Positions 1 to 12,400 of a DNA stretch of 64,000 bases are shown one piece after another. The translations under genes and the position numbers were made by a program. The stretch is from Eutypa lata. Lineage: Eukaryota > Ascomycota > Sordariomycetes > Xylariales > Diatrypaceae. The notes beneath the pieces were generated by a model, which made no database searches, had not been told where the DNA came from, and saw nothing but the letters and a program-made list of their open reading frames with translations. The DNA is taken from NCBI GenBank assembly GCA_022661535.1, contig JAKULF010000006.1, forward strand, positions 2,909,001 to 2,973,000, read 5' to 3'. Numbering within the stretch: position 1 is the first letter of the stretch; each line of letters starts with the position of its first letter.

Positions 1-1
1 A

Positions 2-490
2 AAAGGCATCCCAGGAGGCGTATCTAGCCTCATCTACATGTGCGCCTTTGCATTGTCGGAGGAATGCTCCATGATGAGCATCGTTGAAGAATTCGGCCAA
101 ACGGATCGCGTCGGGATGGCAATTGATACTGCCGAAGATGGCACTTCTGTCCATCGATATCCAAGAGAACGTATTATCGGAGAAGGCGTCATCGACGAGG
201 CAGAAGCCCAGGAGTACCTCTCGACGCTGAAGCGTTGGAATGGTAATATCATGTATGAAAAGATACACAGATGCGCTTGGAAGGAGATCCCGACATGCTA
301 CATCCATACGACCAAGGATGTCATTGTCCCATATGCATTCCAGAAGATCATGGTTGACAGGATGCAGAAGACTGGGCTGTGCCAGGTCAGAACAGTCGAG
401 GTAGAGGCTAGTCACGCACCAAATCTGACGGCGACCGCGGCGGTAATGGATGCCATTGATCAATTCACGGGTAAACAAGTTGAGAGCTAA
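2..490 (+). CDS. Alpha/beta hydrolase, C-terminal part (5' end outside window)
   Basis: The frame is open from base 2 to a TAA stop at 488-490 and gives 162 residues; the start and the nucleophile elbow lie upstream of the window. The first visible residues (GIPGGVSSLIYMCAFAL) match the strand that follows the nucleophile in AB-hydrolase-6 type esterases. Near the C-terminus TKDVIVP carries the usual acid-loop Asp and EASHAP carries the catalytic His position. The family includes plant methylesterase-like and fungal EstC-like carboxylic ester hydrolases; the substrate cannot be inferred. It converges on the methyltransferase gene, with 103 bases between the stops. Family call is firm; a role as a tailoring enzyme of the nearby polyketide cluster is inference. 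Confidence 0.8.
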   Translation, partial: KGIPGGVSSLIYMCAFALSEECSMMSIVEEFGQTDRVGMAIDTAEDGTSVHRYPRERIIGEGVIDEAEAQEYLSTLKRWNGNIMYEKIHRCAWKEIPTCYIHTTKDVIVPYAFQKIMVDRMQKTGLCQVRTVEVEASHAPNLTATAAVMDAIDQFTGKQVES

Positions 491-593
491 GACGGCCAAT
501 GCCTCACGAGACGTGCTGGTCTATATATATGTAGTTTGCCAGAGATGCAATGGACTTTAGCTTAGCTTCTTCAGAATTGCATTACAACTCGTA

Positions 594-1628
594 CTACTCA
601 GAGTCTGGTTTCCTCCCAATCACTGTCAATCTGGTAAAATCCCAGGTAGCCCCCTGCCTCGTTTGATGGATAACATCACTCATCAACCCCCTAATTTCCT
701 GAGACACTTTCTTGTTCCCAGTAGTTTGAGCCATCAACTCTTGCATCATGAGGTTGCACTCGTGCATGGCAAGAGCTTGATGCGGCGCCGCATTTCTCGA
801 ATCACATTTCACATTCTCCAAGCCACGCTCTAAAAACTGCGTAAGCAGGGTTCTAGCCCATTGGGGGCTCAATCTCGGATCTAACTCTTCGGTGAGCTTG
901 AACAACTGATAAAGCGCATCCCGGCCATTCTCCGGACTGACCGTCCTCACGCGGAAACTGGAGATATCCGTCTCTCCCCATTGAAGGTACCCACCGGGCT
1001 CTAATATCGCGTCATGAATTAGTGGTGAAAAATGAGAATCGACTAGCCTCACGATCTATACGCGGATATGAAGGGGATGAACTGGGAAGTGGAAATACTT
1101 AGTAGCTTGATGAGATTCTCCAAAACCCCTGGTATGTCCGTCAAATCCAGAACGAAGGCAAAATTTCGAATGTGCACAATATCGTATACTTCGGCTAGGC
1201 CATCTGGGATGGCTTCTTTGACGTTCCACTTCCGGAGAGTCATGTTAGAAGGCAGCCATGGTGCTGGTGGCATAGCATCAAATGAGACATCAAGCCCATC
1301 TAGTGTCACTGAGTCGGGCAGGCGAGTGCTCATGTTGGTAAGCCAGATTCTAGCCTACTTTAGCAGCTCTCCCTAGATATCAGACGTACGAACTCACCCT
1401 GTTCCCGTCCCGATATCTGCTATCCTGAGTTTAGGGTCCTCCAAAGGAATATTCGAATGAATGTGGTATCCGAAGATCTCAACCCATAGATAATGCTGCA
1501 AGTTGATTCTGTTAACCCATGGGCCTTTTATCAGTCTAACACGCGAGAATGTCAGGTGGACTCGAGGTAGCAAACCGATTATTGTCGAGAAAGTCGCGGG
1601 AGAAGATGTACTCAGGCATCGACGACAT
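594..1628 (-). CDS. SAM-dependent methyltransferase, UMTA/LaeA-like
   Basis: I splice four exons, 1628-1576, 1508-1398, 1349-1099 and 1000-594, giving 273 residues. The introns (67, 48 and 98 bases) end in AG and keep phase; the first has an unusual GTTTGC donor. The spliced start reads MSSMPEYIFSRDFLDNNR and then INLQHYLW, the usual N-terminus of fungal UMTA/LaeA-like methyltransferases. Motif I is LRIADIGTGTGIW, assembled across intron 2; a GLDVSFDAMPP motif follows, then DIVHIRN, and the post-motif III strand LLKPGGYLQWGE is formed across intron 3. The fold transfers a methyl group from S-adenosylmethionine; in clusters such proteins are O-methyltransferases or, as LaeA, regulators. Which one applies here cannot be told. 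At 273 residues it is slightly short for the family. Confidence 0.85.
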
Positions 1629-3130
1629 ATTGACTGCTCGTGCCCGACTAAGGACTTGCATACAACAACTTGGAGAAAGCTATGTTAAGCCAAGCTCTTA
1701 GTGTGTTGAAGATGTATTTATCATGTAGACGTTGCGAATCAAAAGGCTGCCTAGGAACGAAAACCTTGCCTCCCCCCTTTTTTTCAAATGAGAATATTGG
1801 GACTCTATTGGAATTGTGAATACCAAACTAAACTTCACATCGAAGCTGGGGTTTGCAGAAACACCTATTTCGCAACTACCCGTATACTGGGGGCTATCAT
1901 ACCCTTCAATTTCAGGGTGTTACATTGCCTGAAGACTAACAGCACATTCCATAGACCTCTTTCATGAAGACTTGGATGCCTCATTCGCGCATGACTAAGT
2001 CCATGCGACGTCGGCGGTACACTATGATGTTATGGCTTATCAGATCAGCCGTCAAGTTACCATCAGGAACTGCAACAGCACACGGCATAGACTCCTAATG
2101 CGTGCATGTAGGATGAGATATTTTGGCCGTCTCAGCCAACGTATCTTTCGACATAGCCTCCAAAGAAGCAGGCTGCCTTGGCGTGCTGGCTAGTCATGAA
2201 TTGTGGTGTCGTAGTAGGGAGGCCTGGGAGGGGCCTGTATGGAGGTAGCCTCGCCCCGAATTAGCAGCGTCTGCAGTCTAAATGGGTGTATCACAATTTT
2301 TATGCATTTCCCATCATACCCATGGATATGCAGTTACTTTCACTTGGGTAATTGATCAACGGCGACTGGAACCCTACTGCTATTCATGCTACGTTGATAT
2401 AACACGCATAGTGCCACAACTCTAAGAACGACGTCTGCTGATCGCGATGTTTTAGAGTTGCACCTTTCAGATTACATATACTTACCTATCGATAATATAT
2501 GTTGGCATAAGCTGATTTGCTGCAGGAATATGAGTTGGTCACCTATGCTAGCTGGTGTACCTAACATTGTTGGCAGCCGCACATATAGCTACATGGATTT
2601 CAGATAAGGTGCAGTTATCTAATAAGCGATGGAATAGGTCGCCGAAATAAGCACCCATTAATCAATGTCATTGTTTACTTAGGTACGTTTCATTACTTTT
2701 TAACGTAAAGTCTGCATTCACAACGATAGACAACCTTCGGATACTCATGTGTCTATGTGACACTATGTCGGCTGAAACGCTGTAATACTTACTTGCCAAG
2801 CGCTACTTACTAGGTACATACATGTATGTACATACCTAAGCTCGTAACGTGGGCGCTAAGCCCTATCTATAGATAAGCCCTAGGGAATGGTTGGGCGAGA
2901 TATTATCGGTACCTACCACCTACTTAGGTAATAGCAGATCTACGTCGGTTCACCATAGATCAGAGGAAAGGCCTAGGTATTTGTCACATCATTTTCGTTT
3001 TCCATCACACCGAAAATGCATGTATGTTTCAATCAGCAACTTTATATACCTATGTTGAGAGCCCAACCTACGCAGACTCGGTACGCGGCTTTGAATATCT
3101 GGTTGTGGCGGCCAATTCGTAGACCAAATA
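1629..3130. other. Intergenic region
   Basis: No coding region is supported over about 1.5 kb. It holds the upstream region of the methyltransferase (leftward) and the downstream flank of the rhodopsin-domain gene. Short TACCTA/TAGGTA words recur between about 2690 and 2960, a common feature of ascomycete intergenic DNA. Confidence 0.6.
2811..2838. repeat. Short near-palindrome of TAGGTA/TACATA words
   Basis: A 28-base stretch begins TAGGTACATA and ends TATGTACATACCTA around a CATG centre, so it can fold into an imperfect hairpin. No function is assigned. Confidence 0.5.
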
Positions 3131-4382
3131 TTATCCAACAATGAACTCTCTCTTTACGTGCACGGGCCCCAAACTTTCCATTCTATATGATTCAGGGACT
3201 GACGTAGTCCCAACGTTGGTCTGGTGTTCTTGGTATGAGGGCCCCTCCAAGTTGAGATATGCTGTGCTCTGAGCATGACGTAGTTTCCTTGCGCTTTCGC
3301 TCTCACGTTGGCCGTTGAAACTCTTCCGTTTCTGGCGTCTTAGAAGGCTTGGAAGCACCGGAAGACAAGCACAAATCACTGAAAGATCCATCTCAATAAG
3401 AGTCCAGCGTGCAGGAACAGCGAATGTGTCTAAAGGTGATTAGCCGCGTGATTTTAAGGATATTCTTTGCTTTGAGCAGCAGGACTGTAAAGTTCGGACA
3501 TGACTCACAAGTAAGGTCCGTAGTCTCAATTGTCAATAAGAAGACAATTCTTATGATACTCGCAATGATGACGCTAGGTAACGAATCAGCTATCCGGTAG
3601 CCTTCGCAGGGAAAGGAGGTCACGCACAAGCCTCCCAACAGAAATACCAGCGACAGCAGGATTTGGCGCCTTCGAGACATCTGCAATCGCCAAACTCTGC
3701 TTTGAGGGATGGCAAGTAGGATAACATCCAGGAGGATATTTATGCTAGCCATCGATACCCAGAATGCCGGGCTATCAATTCGATTATGAGGAAGCCAGAA
3801 CATCCACTGGGCCTTGACTGGCTGATAGGCGAAAAGCAGTCCGCCCGCAGCGGCGAAGAAGTAGCCGAAAATAAAGAATGCCATGATTTTAGCCCACACC
3901 AACAATCGCCCATCAACAGAGAATATCCTAATGTATAAGAGTAGGACGGACGCTTTCGCGAGTGTGATGCTGGCATTGTAAAGAATGTTATGAGCGAGCA
4001 CAATCTACACTTAAGATCAGCCAAAGGTTCGGATTCGGAGTTTTGAAGACAAAGCGTCTAGCACAATCTCGCATTGACAATTCCATGCCTTTAAGTAGAG
4101 TGTTAACTGCTCTTTGCTGTACGTGTTGATGTGGTAGCCAGCGCCGCCGATCGTGGCAGAGAGCGTAGTCGTGATTAGAAAACCAACAGCGAATGCCAGA
4201 GCGCCAGCTGCTGTCCAATCGTCCCACCAATATTTCGCGGTAATTTTCCGTGAGACAAAACGAAGAACAACAGACACAATGGCCAGCAATGACATCATTG
4301 CGGTGATTCCAAGAGTCTTGACATGTTCGGGGCTGACCTTGTCGGGGTGAAGGTTCTGTGTTGTTCCAGACGTGGAAGTCAT
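3131..4382 (-). CDS. Integral membrane protein with fungal rhodopsin domain (SAT4/PTH11-like)
   Basis: Four exons are joined: 4382-4065, 4004-3628, 3573-3509 and 3429-3131, giving 352 residues, the normal size of the family. Seven hydrophobic segments are visible. Family landmarks appear in order: VLRFVSRKITAKYWWDDW in the first loop, NILYNASITLAKASVLLLY, the FWVSMASINILLDVILLAIP helix, and, restored by splicing, GGFVIIASIIRIVFLLTIET, DLTYTFAVPARWTLIE and ICACLPVL before a hydrophilic tail. Introns 2 and 3 are unambiguous because splicing restores conserved sequence; the donor of intron 1 (GTGCTA at 4064) is less certain. Members are plasma-membrane or vacuolar proteins of mostly unknown function, some resembling the Pth11 receptor. 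Such genes are frequent passengers in fungal secondary-metabolite clusters, so its role here is open. Confidence 0.85.
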
Positions 4383-4725
4383 GTTATGATGATAGCCGAT
4401 GGGTCTCTTGGTCTGATTAGAAAACTATGAAGTGTCGAACTTTGGGCAGGGTATGGTGGTGGATATGGAAACAGCGATACTAATAGCACAGCAGAATTGG
4501 GAGACCGGCCACAGTAAGTAAAGGGGAGGAGGAGGGGCGAGGGTATTCGCGAAAACCAAAGTCCCAAACATGAACATCGTTGATTGCACTGCCTCATGAT
4601 CTAGATGATTCATACAGACCAACCCAACAAGCACCTATGATACAAAATAGCCTATCAAAGGGTTATTGCGTCCCATTGCGTTGCATAGAGTTGTATTCGG
4701 AACTCATGCAATGTGTGTCTATCCA
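4383..4725. promoter_or_regulatory. Upstream region of the rhodopsin-domain gene
   Basis: These 343 bases separate the start of the rhodopsin-domain gene from the end of the FSH1 hydrolase gene, both transcribed leftward. They contain a purine-rich run on the + strand (about 4515-4545), pyrimidine-rich on the transcribed strand, a common fungal promoter feature. No specific factor site is recognised. Confidence 0.4.
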
Positions 4726-5509
4726 TCAACCAACATTTGCGGCCCCCAAAGTACCGATGATCAATTCCCGAATTGCTGCAGCAATGTTGGTGATCTCATG
4801 GTCCGCAATTGGTATGGCGTGCCCGGCACTGTGCATTATCTCCTTGCGATTATCTTCCTTGCACGCCTGCACCAACTGACAACTTTGGCCGGGATAGTCG
4901 AGGTCGAATGCACTCCAAGCGTGCAACGTCGGTGTCCTAATGGCATCCTGCCGCGGAACGTCCTTGCCATTCAAGAAGCGAATCCTGCCTTTCTGCAGCT
5001 CATCCCAATCGCAAGGTGCTGTGCCGCTCAGAAATATGGCGCTCTTTATCTGATTAGCGGCTGATCGAGCATCAGCGCTCAAGAGAAGGGTGGCCAAAAG
5101 CGAGGCTCCCATTGAGAATCCCAACACGCAAGGAAACGGACCATTTGCGATAATGTAATCCGCTAGATCAGAAACCGCCTCGCGCGTGCTCTCCGCCGAT
5201 CCGTCCGAGTAAGAGAAGCAGATCTGGTTATTGCCGAACACCTCGCGGATTCCAGGAGCTGCTGGCCACGGGTGATTCCCCTCCACGAAGTCAAACTGGT
5301 ATCCATCTCCAAGCACCCGTCGAAGCTTCGCTATATGTACTGGTCAATATCAGAATTTCCATGTTCTGCGATCATCGTACCTGTCTGGATCTCGAAGATC
5401 TAAAACGGGGAATCCACATGAATTAGAGTAGTTCGCATCTGATAGGCTTGGGCTAGGAACGTACCTCACTGTTCGTGCCAATGCCGTGAAGGCATAAAAT
5501 CTTGATCAT
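4726..5509 (-). CDS. FSH1-family serine hydrolase, probable polyketide-releasing thioesterase
   Basis: Three exons, 5509-5465, 5399-5381 (only 19 bases) and 5330-4726, give 222 residues, typical for FSH1 proteins. The N-terminus reads MIKILCLHGIGTNSEIFEIQ, and exon 2 supplies most of that conserved IFEIQT segment. The nucleophile elbow GFSMGA puts the catalytic Ser at residue 94; AWSAFDLDYPG (about 159-169) supplies the acid, and HSAGHAIP has the catalytic His at 192. It is transcribed away from the HR-PKS with 928 bases between their start codons. The family includes LovG, which hydrolyses the product from the reducing PKS LovB; the PKS here also lacks a release domain, so an off-loading role is a strong inference. 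It could instead hydrolyse an ester intermediate. Confidence 0.88.
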
Positions 5510-6437
5510 TATTCTTTCTGATCTAATGATTGGATTCATTCTGGTATGAAGGCATAATATCTTTCGTTGCTCTGAGTTAGCCCCACGTCCATACGCCGCG
5601 GAAATACCGTCGTCTCATTAAATATATTTACTACAGCGCCTGCTGGGTAGTTGGCGCTTGAGAACTAACCACTCAGTCGCACAAGGCTGGTGTGACACTA
5701 CTTTAGTTACATTCCCAAAATGGCAGCTTCGCCGCTGCCGCTGCCGCCGCCATTGCCATTGTATTCACCATCACCACGTCCAACACAACACAAAAATGCT
5801 TTTAATGAGGCACAAGAGTATGGGTTGCATCATTACGGAGACTTCTGCTCTCCATAAAACTTGGATGTTGGCTTGCCTCCGACCTACTTTTGTAGTAACT
5901 CTTCTGCAAAGCCCCTTTCTCACACATCGTATCAAGCGGCTTGCGCAAATATAGTTATCACAGTAGTATTGATGCTACGAGAATAGACTGGCATACACGA
6001 CCCAACTTCGGCATGCTCTGCGCTGCGCTAAGTTGGTAAGCTCTGTCTATGTGCAGAGCGCCGGTGCGTCATTGGGTAGGTAGCCTTTCAGCTTAGCTAT
6101 TCATGAGATCAAATGCTCGCGTTATATGGCCTATTTAGTTAAGTTGTTGGTCCTACGTGATCAGGACTACTCGCCTGTGACCTCAAGAGAGCCTCGGATC
6201 TAAAAATTGCATGCCCAGGGGCTTCACGTTACTATAACAGCCTTATCGAAGGCAACTTTCCCAGCAAGCCTCTAGACACTGTGTAAACACTTCCACAAAC
6301 GCATCTAGCATCTTCAAGTTGGCCATACCTTAGAGCAATTACTCTATCCATTTTTCCCTGGGTCTAGGATTTCATTTTTGTTGCCTTTGTCCACCACATG
6401 CTAATGGTAATACTACTCCCGTATCATCATAAGTAGT
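5510..6437. promoter_or_regulatory. Bidirectional promoter between FSH1 hydrolase and HR-PKS
   Basis: This 928-base region drives two divergent genes that probably act in one pathway, so shared control is likely. A pyrimidine-rich stretch (about 6340-6420) precedes the PKS start, as is usual at fungal transcription starts. The small open frame near 5658-5954 is dominated by Arg/His codons and lacks any family resemblance. I could not find the GGAGACTCTC dyad shared by the two promoters near 29.1 and 31.6 kb. Confidence 0.5.
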
Positions 6438-9400
6438 ATGAATATGGAGGACCACAGCTCTTCTTCTGCCAGAGAGGATTCGCCGGTAGATCTGGCAGTG
6501 ATCGGACTAGCATTTGAATTTCCAAATAGTGCAAACTCAGTCGCTAGCTTTTGGCAGATGATCAAGGATGGCCGATGCGCCAGTGTTGAGTTCCCAGCAG
6601 ATCGACTTAATGTCGATGCATTCTATCACCCAGATGGTAATAGGCCATCTACTGTAAGCTCCTCGCAAAACGTTCTAATGCCTACCTTTTTAGAAGACTG
6701 ACTTCGTATCTCAGGTCCCAGTTCGACGAGGCCATTTTGTAGAAAGGGATCTTGGAGCTTTTGATTGCCCGTTCTTCTCCATCACACCTACTGAGGCTGC
6801 TTGTATGGATCCACAGCACCGAATGTCCCTAGAGGTGGCTTATCATGCTTTGGAAGATGGTAAGTGATACAATACTTTTCGCCAGTTCCGTCACAACTCT
6901 AGGCTCACAGTCGCAAAGCGGGCATTCCCATTGAGAGTCTATCGGGCTCCGACACCTCCGTCTACACTGGATGTTTTACCAACGACTACCTTAGCATTCT
7001 ACAACAGGATTATGAAGGCGAACAAAGACACGCAGCTATGGGGTCTGCGCCTTCAATGCTGGCCAATCGTCTTAGTTGGTTCTTTAATTTAAAAGGAACC
7101 TCGATGAATCTCGACTCAGCGTGTTCGAGCAGCTTGTTGGCGTTGCATTTAGCCTGTCAGGATCTTCGGACAGGGACAGCATCAGCAGTATGGTGTTTCC
7201 CCTGGTTCAGAACAATGTCAGCTGTAAACTTCTGCTGATAATGTTGACAGGCCTTGGTCGGAGGTGCCAATCTGGTGTTCCATCCAAACTTTATGAAGAT
7301 GATGACAGACTTTAATTTCTTGTCTAAAGATGGACGTTGTTGGAGCTTCGACCAAAAGGCCAACGGATATGCGCGAGGCGAAGGGATTTCTGTTGTTGTC
7401 ATCAAGAGACTTTCAGACGCATTGCGCGACGGCAACACCATTCGATGCATCATTCGCAACACAGGATCAAATCAAGATGGTAGAACGCCGGGGATCACCC
7501 AGCCAAGTCAATTGGCCCAAGTCAAGCTGATACAGCGAACCTTCAAACAGGGCAACCTTGATATGGAACCAACTCGTTTCTTTGAAGCGCACGGAACCGG
7601 CACCCCAGTTGGAGACCCTATTGAAGCAAACGCCATAGGCGAAGCGTTTCGAAAGGTCAGGACACCAGATGATCCTCTGTACATCGGGTCTGTCAAAGCC
7701 AACATTGGACACCTGGAGGGATGCAGTGGATTGGCCGGCTTGATCAAGGCGATTCTTGTTCTCGAACAGGGCGAGATCCCACCTGTTGCCGGTTTTCGCG
7801 AATTAAACCGCCGAATAGACGCTAAGAGGTTAAATATATGTGTAAGAATCTTGTTGTGCATCTGGCCCCTTAAACACATATTAACAATCTCAGTTTCCCA
7901 AATCAATCGTACAGTGGCCGGTGTCTACACTGCGACGAGCCTGTGTAAGTCTACTTCGCAAATAATCATCCTAATCAGCATAATGTTTTGACTAACCTCT
8001 ATTACTCAGGTCAACTCATTTGGTTTCGGTGGAACTAACGCCATAGCAATACTAGACGATGCCAAATATTATCTAGAGCATCGCGGCCTTCGAGGATACC
8101 ATCGGACTCGAGGGATCGTCTCTCAGAAGACTACAATGCCTTATCAAACAAACGGCTACTCAGCGCCGTCAAACCTCAGCAGCATTGGGCCACATTCATT
8201 ACCCATCAATAGCAATGAGAAACAAGACGCATCAGAAATTGGCCCCCCTAAATTACTTGTTTGGTCAGCTGCGGATGAGAAAAGCCTGGAGGCTCTTTCC
8301 AGTGCCTATGAGGCTTATTGCAGCAATGAGACGGTAGACTATGATGATCTTGCTTATATATTAGCTACGAAAAGGAGCCACCTTGCCTGGAGAGCCTGTG
8401 CCGTTGTAGGTCCAACGAAACTCGCCGCGTTTGACAATATCGCATCCACAAAACCTGTCAAGGCGACCAAAAACGTACAAATCGCCTTCATCTTCACCGG
8501 CCAGGGTGCTCAATACGCTGGGATGGGTCAAGAACTTCTTACATATACTGCCTTCCGGGAAAGCTTGGCACTGTCGGGGGAGTACCTGAAGCATCTTGAC
8601 TGCCGACGATCACCATCATACAGTATTCTGGACAAGTTGGCCGACGATTCTAGCATCGACAGGGCAGAGAATAGTCAGACGCTTACAACGTGTCTTCAGA
8701 TTGCTCTCGTTGACCTTTTCACCAGCCTCGATATCTCTCCCGCGGCGGTTATTGGCCACTCGTCCGGAGAGATTGCGGCGGCTTATGCCTCTGGTACATT
8801 ATCTCATTTTTCAGCCCTCCGGGTAGCATACCACAGGGGCCGCCTAGCATCTAGCCTAGCAGAGGATATAACCGATCTTGGGATGATGGTAGTCGGTCTA
8901 TCGAGACAAGAAGCTGAAACGTATCTCGATCGGCTTGGAGCCGTCTATAACCCTGTCCTCGTTGCTATTGGGTGCGCCAACAGCCCTCGAAGCATGACAC
9001 TCACCGGAAATGTCATTCAACTCCAGAGGGTAGAGAAATGGTGCACCGAAGCATCAATTTTCACTCGCAGACTTTCAGTGCCCTTAGCCTACCATTCTCG
9101 GTCTATGAGCGCGATAGCGGACAAGTATGCAAATAGCATCGCTGGACTAGAGCCTCGTAAGAATTCCAAGTGGGTGCCCATGATCTCGACGGTAACCCAA
9201 GACATTATTACTGCCGAGAGCTTGGTATCGCCAGATTACTGGGTTCAGAACTTGACATCAGTTGTTGAGTTCAACGGCGCATGTGCTAAAATTGTAACCC
9301 CCCCCAAGGAGATACCCGCAAAGAAATTGGGCAAAAGAGCAACGAGCGGTCTTGATATCACGCATCTCGTTGAAATCGGCCCCCACAGTGCACTCAAAGG

Positions 9401-12400
9401 CCCCATCCGCGACATCTTGCAAGACACGGCCAGCCCTAAGAAGCCAAAGTATATTCCGTCGCTTGTCAGGAAAGTCAACGCGGCCGTTTCATTTCTGGAT
9501 GCAGTCGGTGCTCTATACTGTGCTGGATATCCTGTCGATATTTTACGCGCCAATATCTTGGAGTCTTATCCACGAATGATGCCGCCTAACCTACCGCAAT
9601 ACCCATTCAACCATAGCCAGTCATATTGGATAGAGGGACGCTTGAGCCGAAACTTTCGCTTCCGCGAAAAGCCTCGTCACGACTTGATAGGAACGCGGAA
9701 CATTGACTGGAACCCTCTTGTCGCACAATGGCGTAACGTGCTGAGGCTAAACGAGGTCCCCTGGCTCCAAGATCACAAGATGGCCGGGGAGGTCTTCTTT
9801 CCTGCTGCCGGAATGGTAGTTATGGCAATAGAGGCGCTCAAGGACATTGACACCGATCCGAGCTCCATCCTCAGTGTTCAAGTCAAAAAGACAAGTTTCA
9901 TGCATCCGATTCGATTCGGAGAAACAGATTCGGCGGAGATACAGCTAACGTTAACACAGCCCGTTTCCAGTCATGGTCATGACCCGTGGATCCACTTTCG
10001 CCTTTTTGTTATAGAGAAAAGCCATTATTTGGAATGCTGTAATGGCTTTATTCGACGAGTCAAAGACATGCGAGAGCACCATAATATAGCTCGTGGGCCT
10101 GCATTTATAGATGGATGCATGCCAATCAGCTGGAAGAACGCAACTTCTTTGGCATGTTCAGACCCGCCTTTGGATCCGTACAGAATAACTTCGGAGAAAG
10201 GGCTTCAGTATGGACCGGCTTTTCAAAATGTGCAGCACCTACGCCTAGGGTGTGAGGGACAAGCAGTTGCCGAAGTCGACACCACTTCTTGGAAGTCGAG
10301 AGGTGGGGTTGCTCATGCTCCAGTATATACCATACACCCTGCGACACTTGATGGTTTGATACAGCTCCTTGTACCAGCACTCAGCCGCACCGAGTCAGAT
10401 CTTGCTACAATGATGCCGTCTCATGTATCTAGCATTTGGATCGACTGGGGCAACTCTAACCTGGGGCCTGGGGTAATCCAAGCTGCGGCCAAGTGTAGCC
10501 TACGGGGATATCGAGGTGCCACAGCCAATATCCTCGGCTTTAACTCCGATAACAAACTGCTGGTGTACGTAGAAGGCATCGAGACCACATTTATTAGTAG
10601 CACCAAACGTTCGGTGACAGGGGACGATTCAAAACCGCGCATGTTGTGTAGCCGGATCTCATCAGAACCAGACATCGACTTGCTTAGTAGTGGGCAGGCG
10701 GTGTACGAAATTTGCACACGAGGCAGACCAAAGGAGTCCAGATTCTCTACAGAAGCATATCCCCTGTTGGAGGCTATAATTGTTTCAGTCATAGATGGAT
10801 CACTGTCAAGTGGCAGTCAAGAAAATTCGCTGAAATTTGCGCCTTACTTGAAACCTTTCCGTGGCTGGATGCAATATCAACAAGAGAGGATTCGAAATGG
10901 ATGTCTATCAGTGGCAACACGTTGCGCGATGGAGCTTCTGACAGATCGAGTTTCTTTAGAACACGCTATAGCTGATGTCGAGAAAGTCGGGCCTGAATTC
11001 CGGTTTTTCATTCAGATTGCTCGAAATTTCTCCGACCTATTGAGCGGCCAGCGTGACCCTCTCCATTTCATGTTCGAGAGTGGTCTGGCAAATGACTACT
11101 ACGAGGCTGTTTTGGCGAATGATTATTACTCTTTCCCTGCGTCAGCGTATGTGGACTTACTCTCCTTCAAAACCCCGTCCATGAACATCTTGGAAATCGG
11201 CGCAGGGACTGGCGGCCAGACGAAGCGTCTTTTGGAGGCAATGAATAAGGGCGGCATCGACAGGTGGCAACATTATGATTACACGGATATCTCTGCTGGA
11301 TTCTTTGATCAGGCCCGATCGAAGTTCTCGCAGTTTTCTGACAGCATGGACTTCCGACTCTGCGATATATCTGAAGATCCGACTCTTCAGTCATTTCAAC
11401 CTAGTTCATACGACCTCGTCATCGCATCGCATGTGTTGCACGCAACCCCGGATATAGAACAGTCTTTGTGCCACATACGCAAACTGCTCAGACCTGGAGG
11501 GACATTACTCCTTTTCGAAATCACGCAACCAGATGCGATTCACATCGGATTTGCCTTTGGCCTCCTTAAGGGCTGGTGGGCGCCATTGGATCATGAACCT
11601 CGTTCCAAACACAGCCCGTGTTTGACTGCTTCTGAATGGAACGAACGCCTGAGAAAGACGGGATTCTCGGGAGTCGATGTAGAAATCCCCGGGCAGGAAA
11701 ACCCCGAATATCAATACAGCAGCCTTATCATCTCAAAAGCTATAGAGTGGCAGACCTCTCCGGACAATGCTCCTGTACAAATGGCAGTGGTATTAGCTGA
11801 TCACAAGCCTGAGCGCCAAAATTTGATTTCCAGGGTGTTGGGGAAGCATTCAGTCGCATGCACAATTTACACGCTAAGCGAAATATCCCAAGCAGAGTTA
11901 TCTGACAGGACAGTCGTAGTGTCCCTGTTGGAGATCGATGAGTACTTCCTCCATGAAATCAATCGGCACGACTTCCAGTGCCTCAAGATGATGATTCTCA
12001 AAGAGCGACCTATCGTCTGGGTAACCAAAACAGTTCAAAGAACTTTGGACCCTCATCATCACTTTTCTCGTGGCTTGGGCCGAGTTCTCATGTCTGAAGC
12101 TGCTACTCGAAAATTTGTCACCATGTGCTTGGACGACCTCGATCCCGACCCAATGAAAATTGCCGATGCCATCTCAAAGTGCAGTCATCAAGTATTGGAC
12201 TGCGCCATTGAGAGCCTGGAGGACAATTATGTCGCAAAAAACGGCGAGCTACACATCAGCCGGCTTTCGGGAAATGCTACTCTGAACCATTTAGTAGCTA
12301 AGAGCACCAAAACGAAGCAAAGAAAGGAACGAAAACTCCACGATGAGCCACCAGTAACACTTCAACTAGAGACTGCCGGAGATATCAGCTCATTGAAGTG

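Noticed and set aside
5658..5954. Open frame in the PKS/FSH1 promoter
   Set aside because: Dominated by Arg, Cys and His codons from simple GCCGCCGC/CATCACCA repeats, and located in a divergent promoter.
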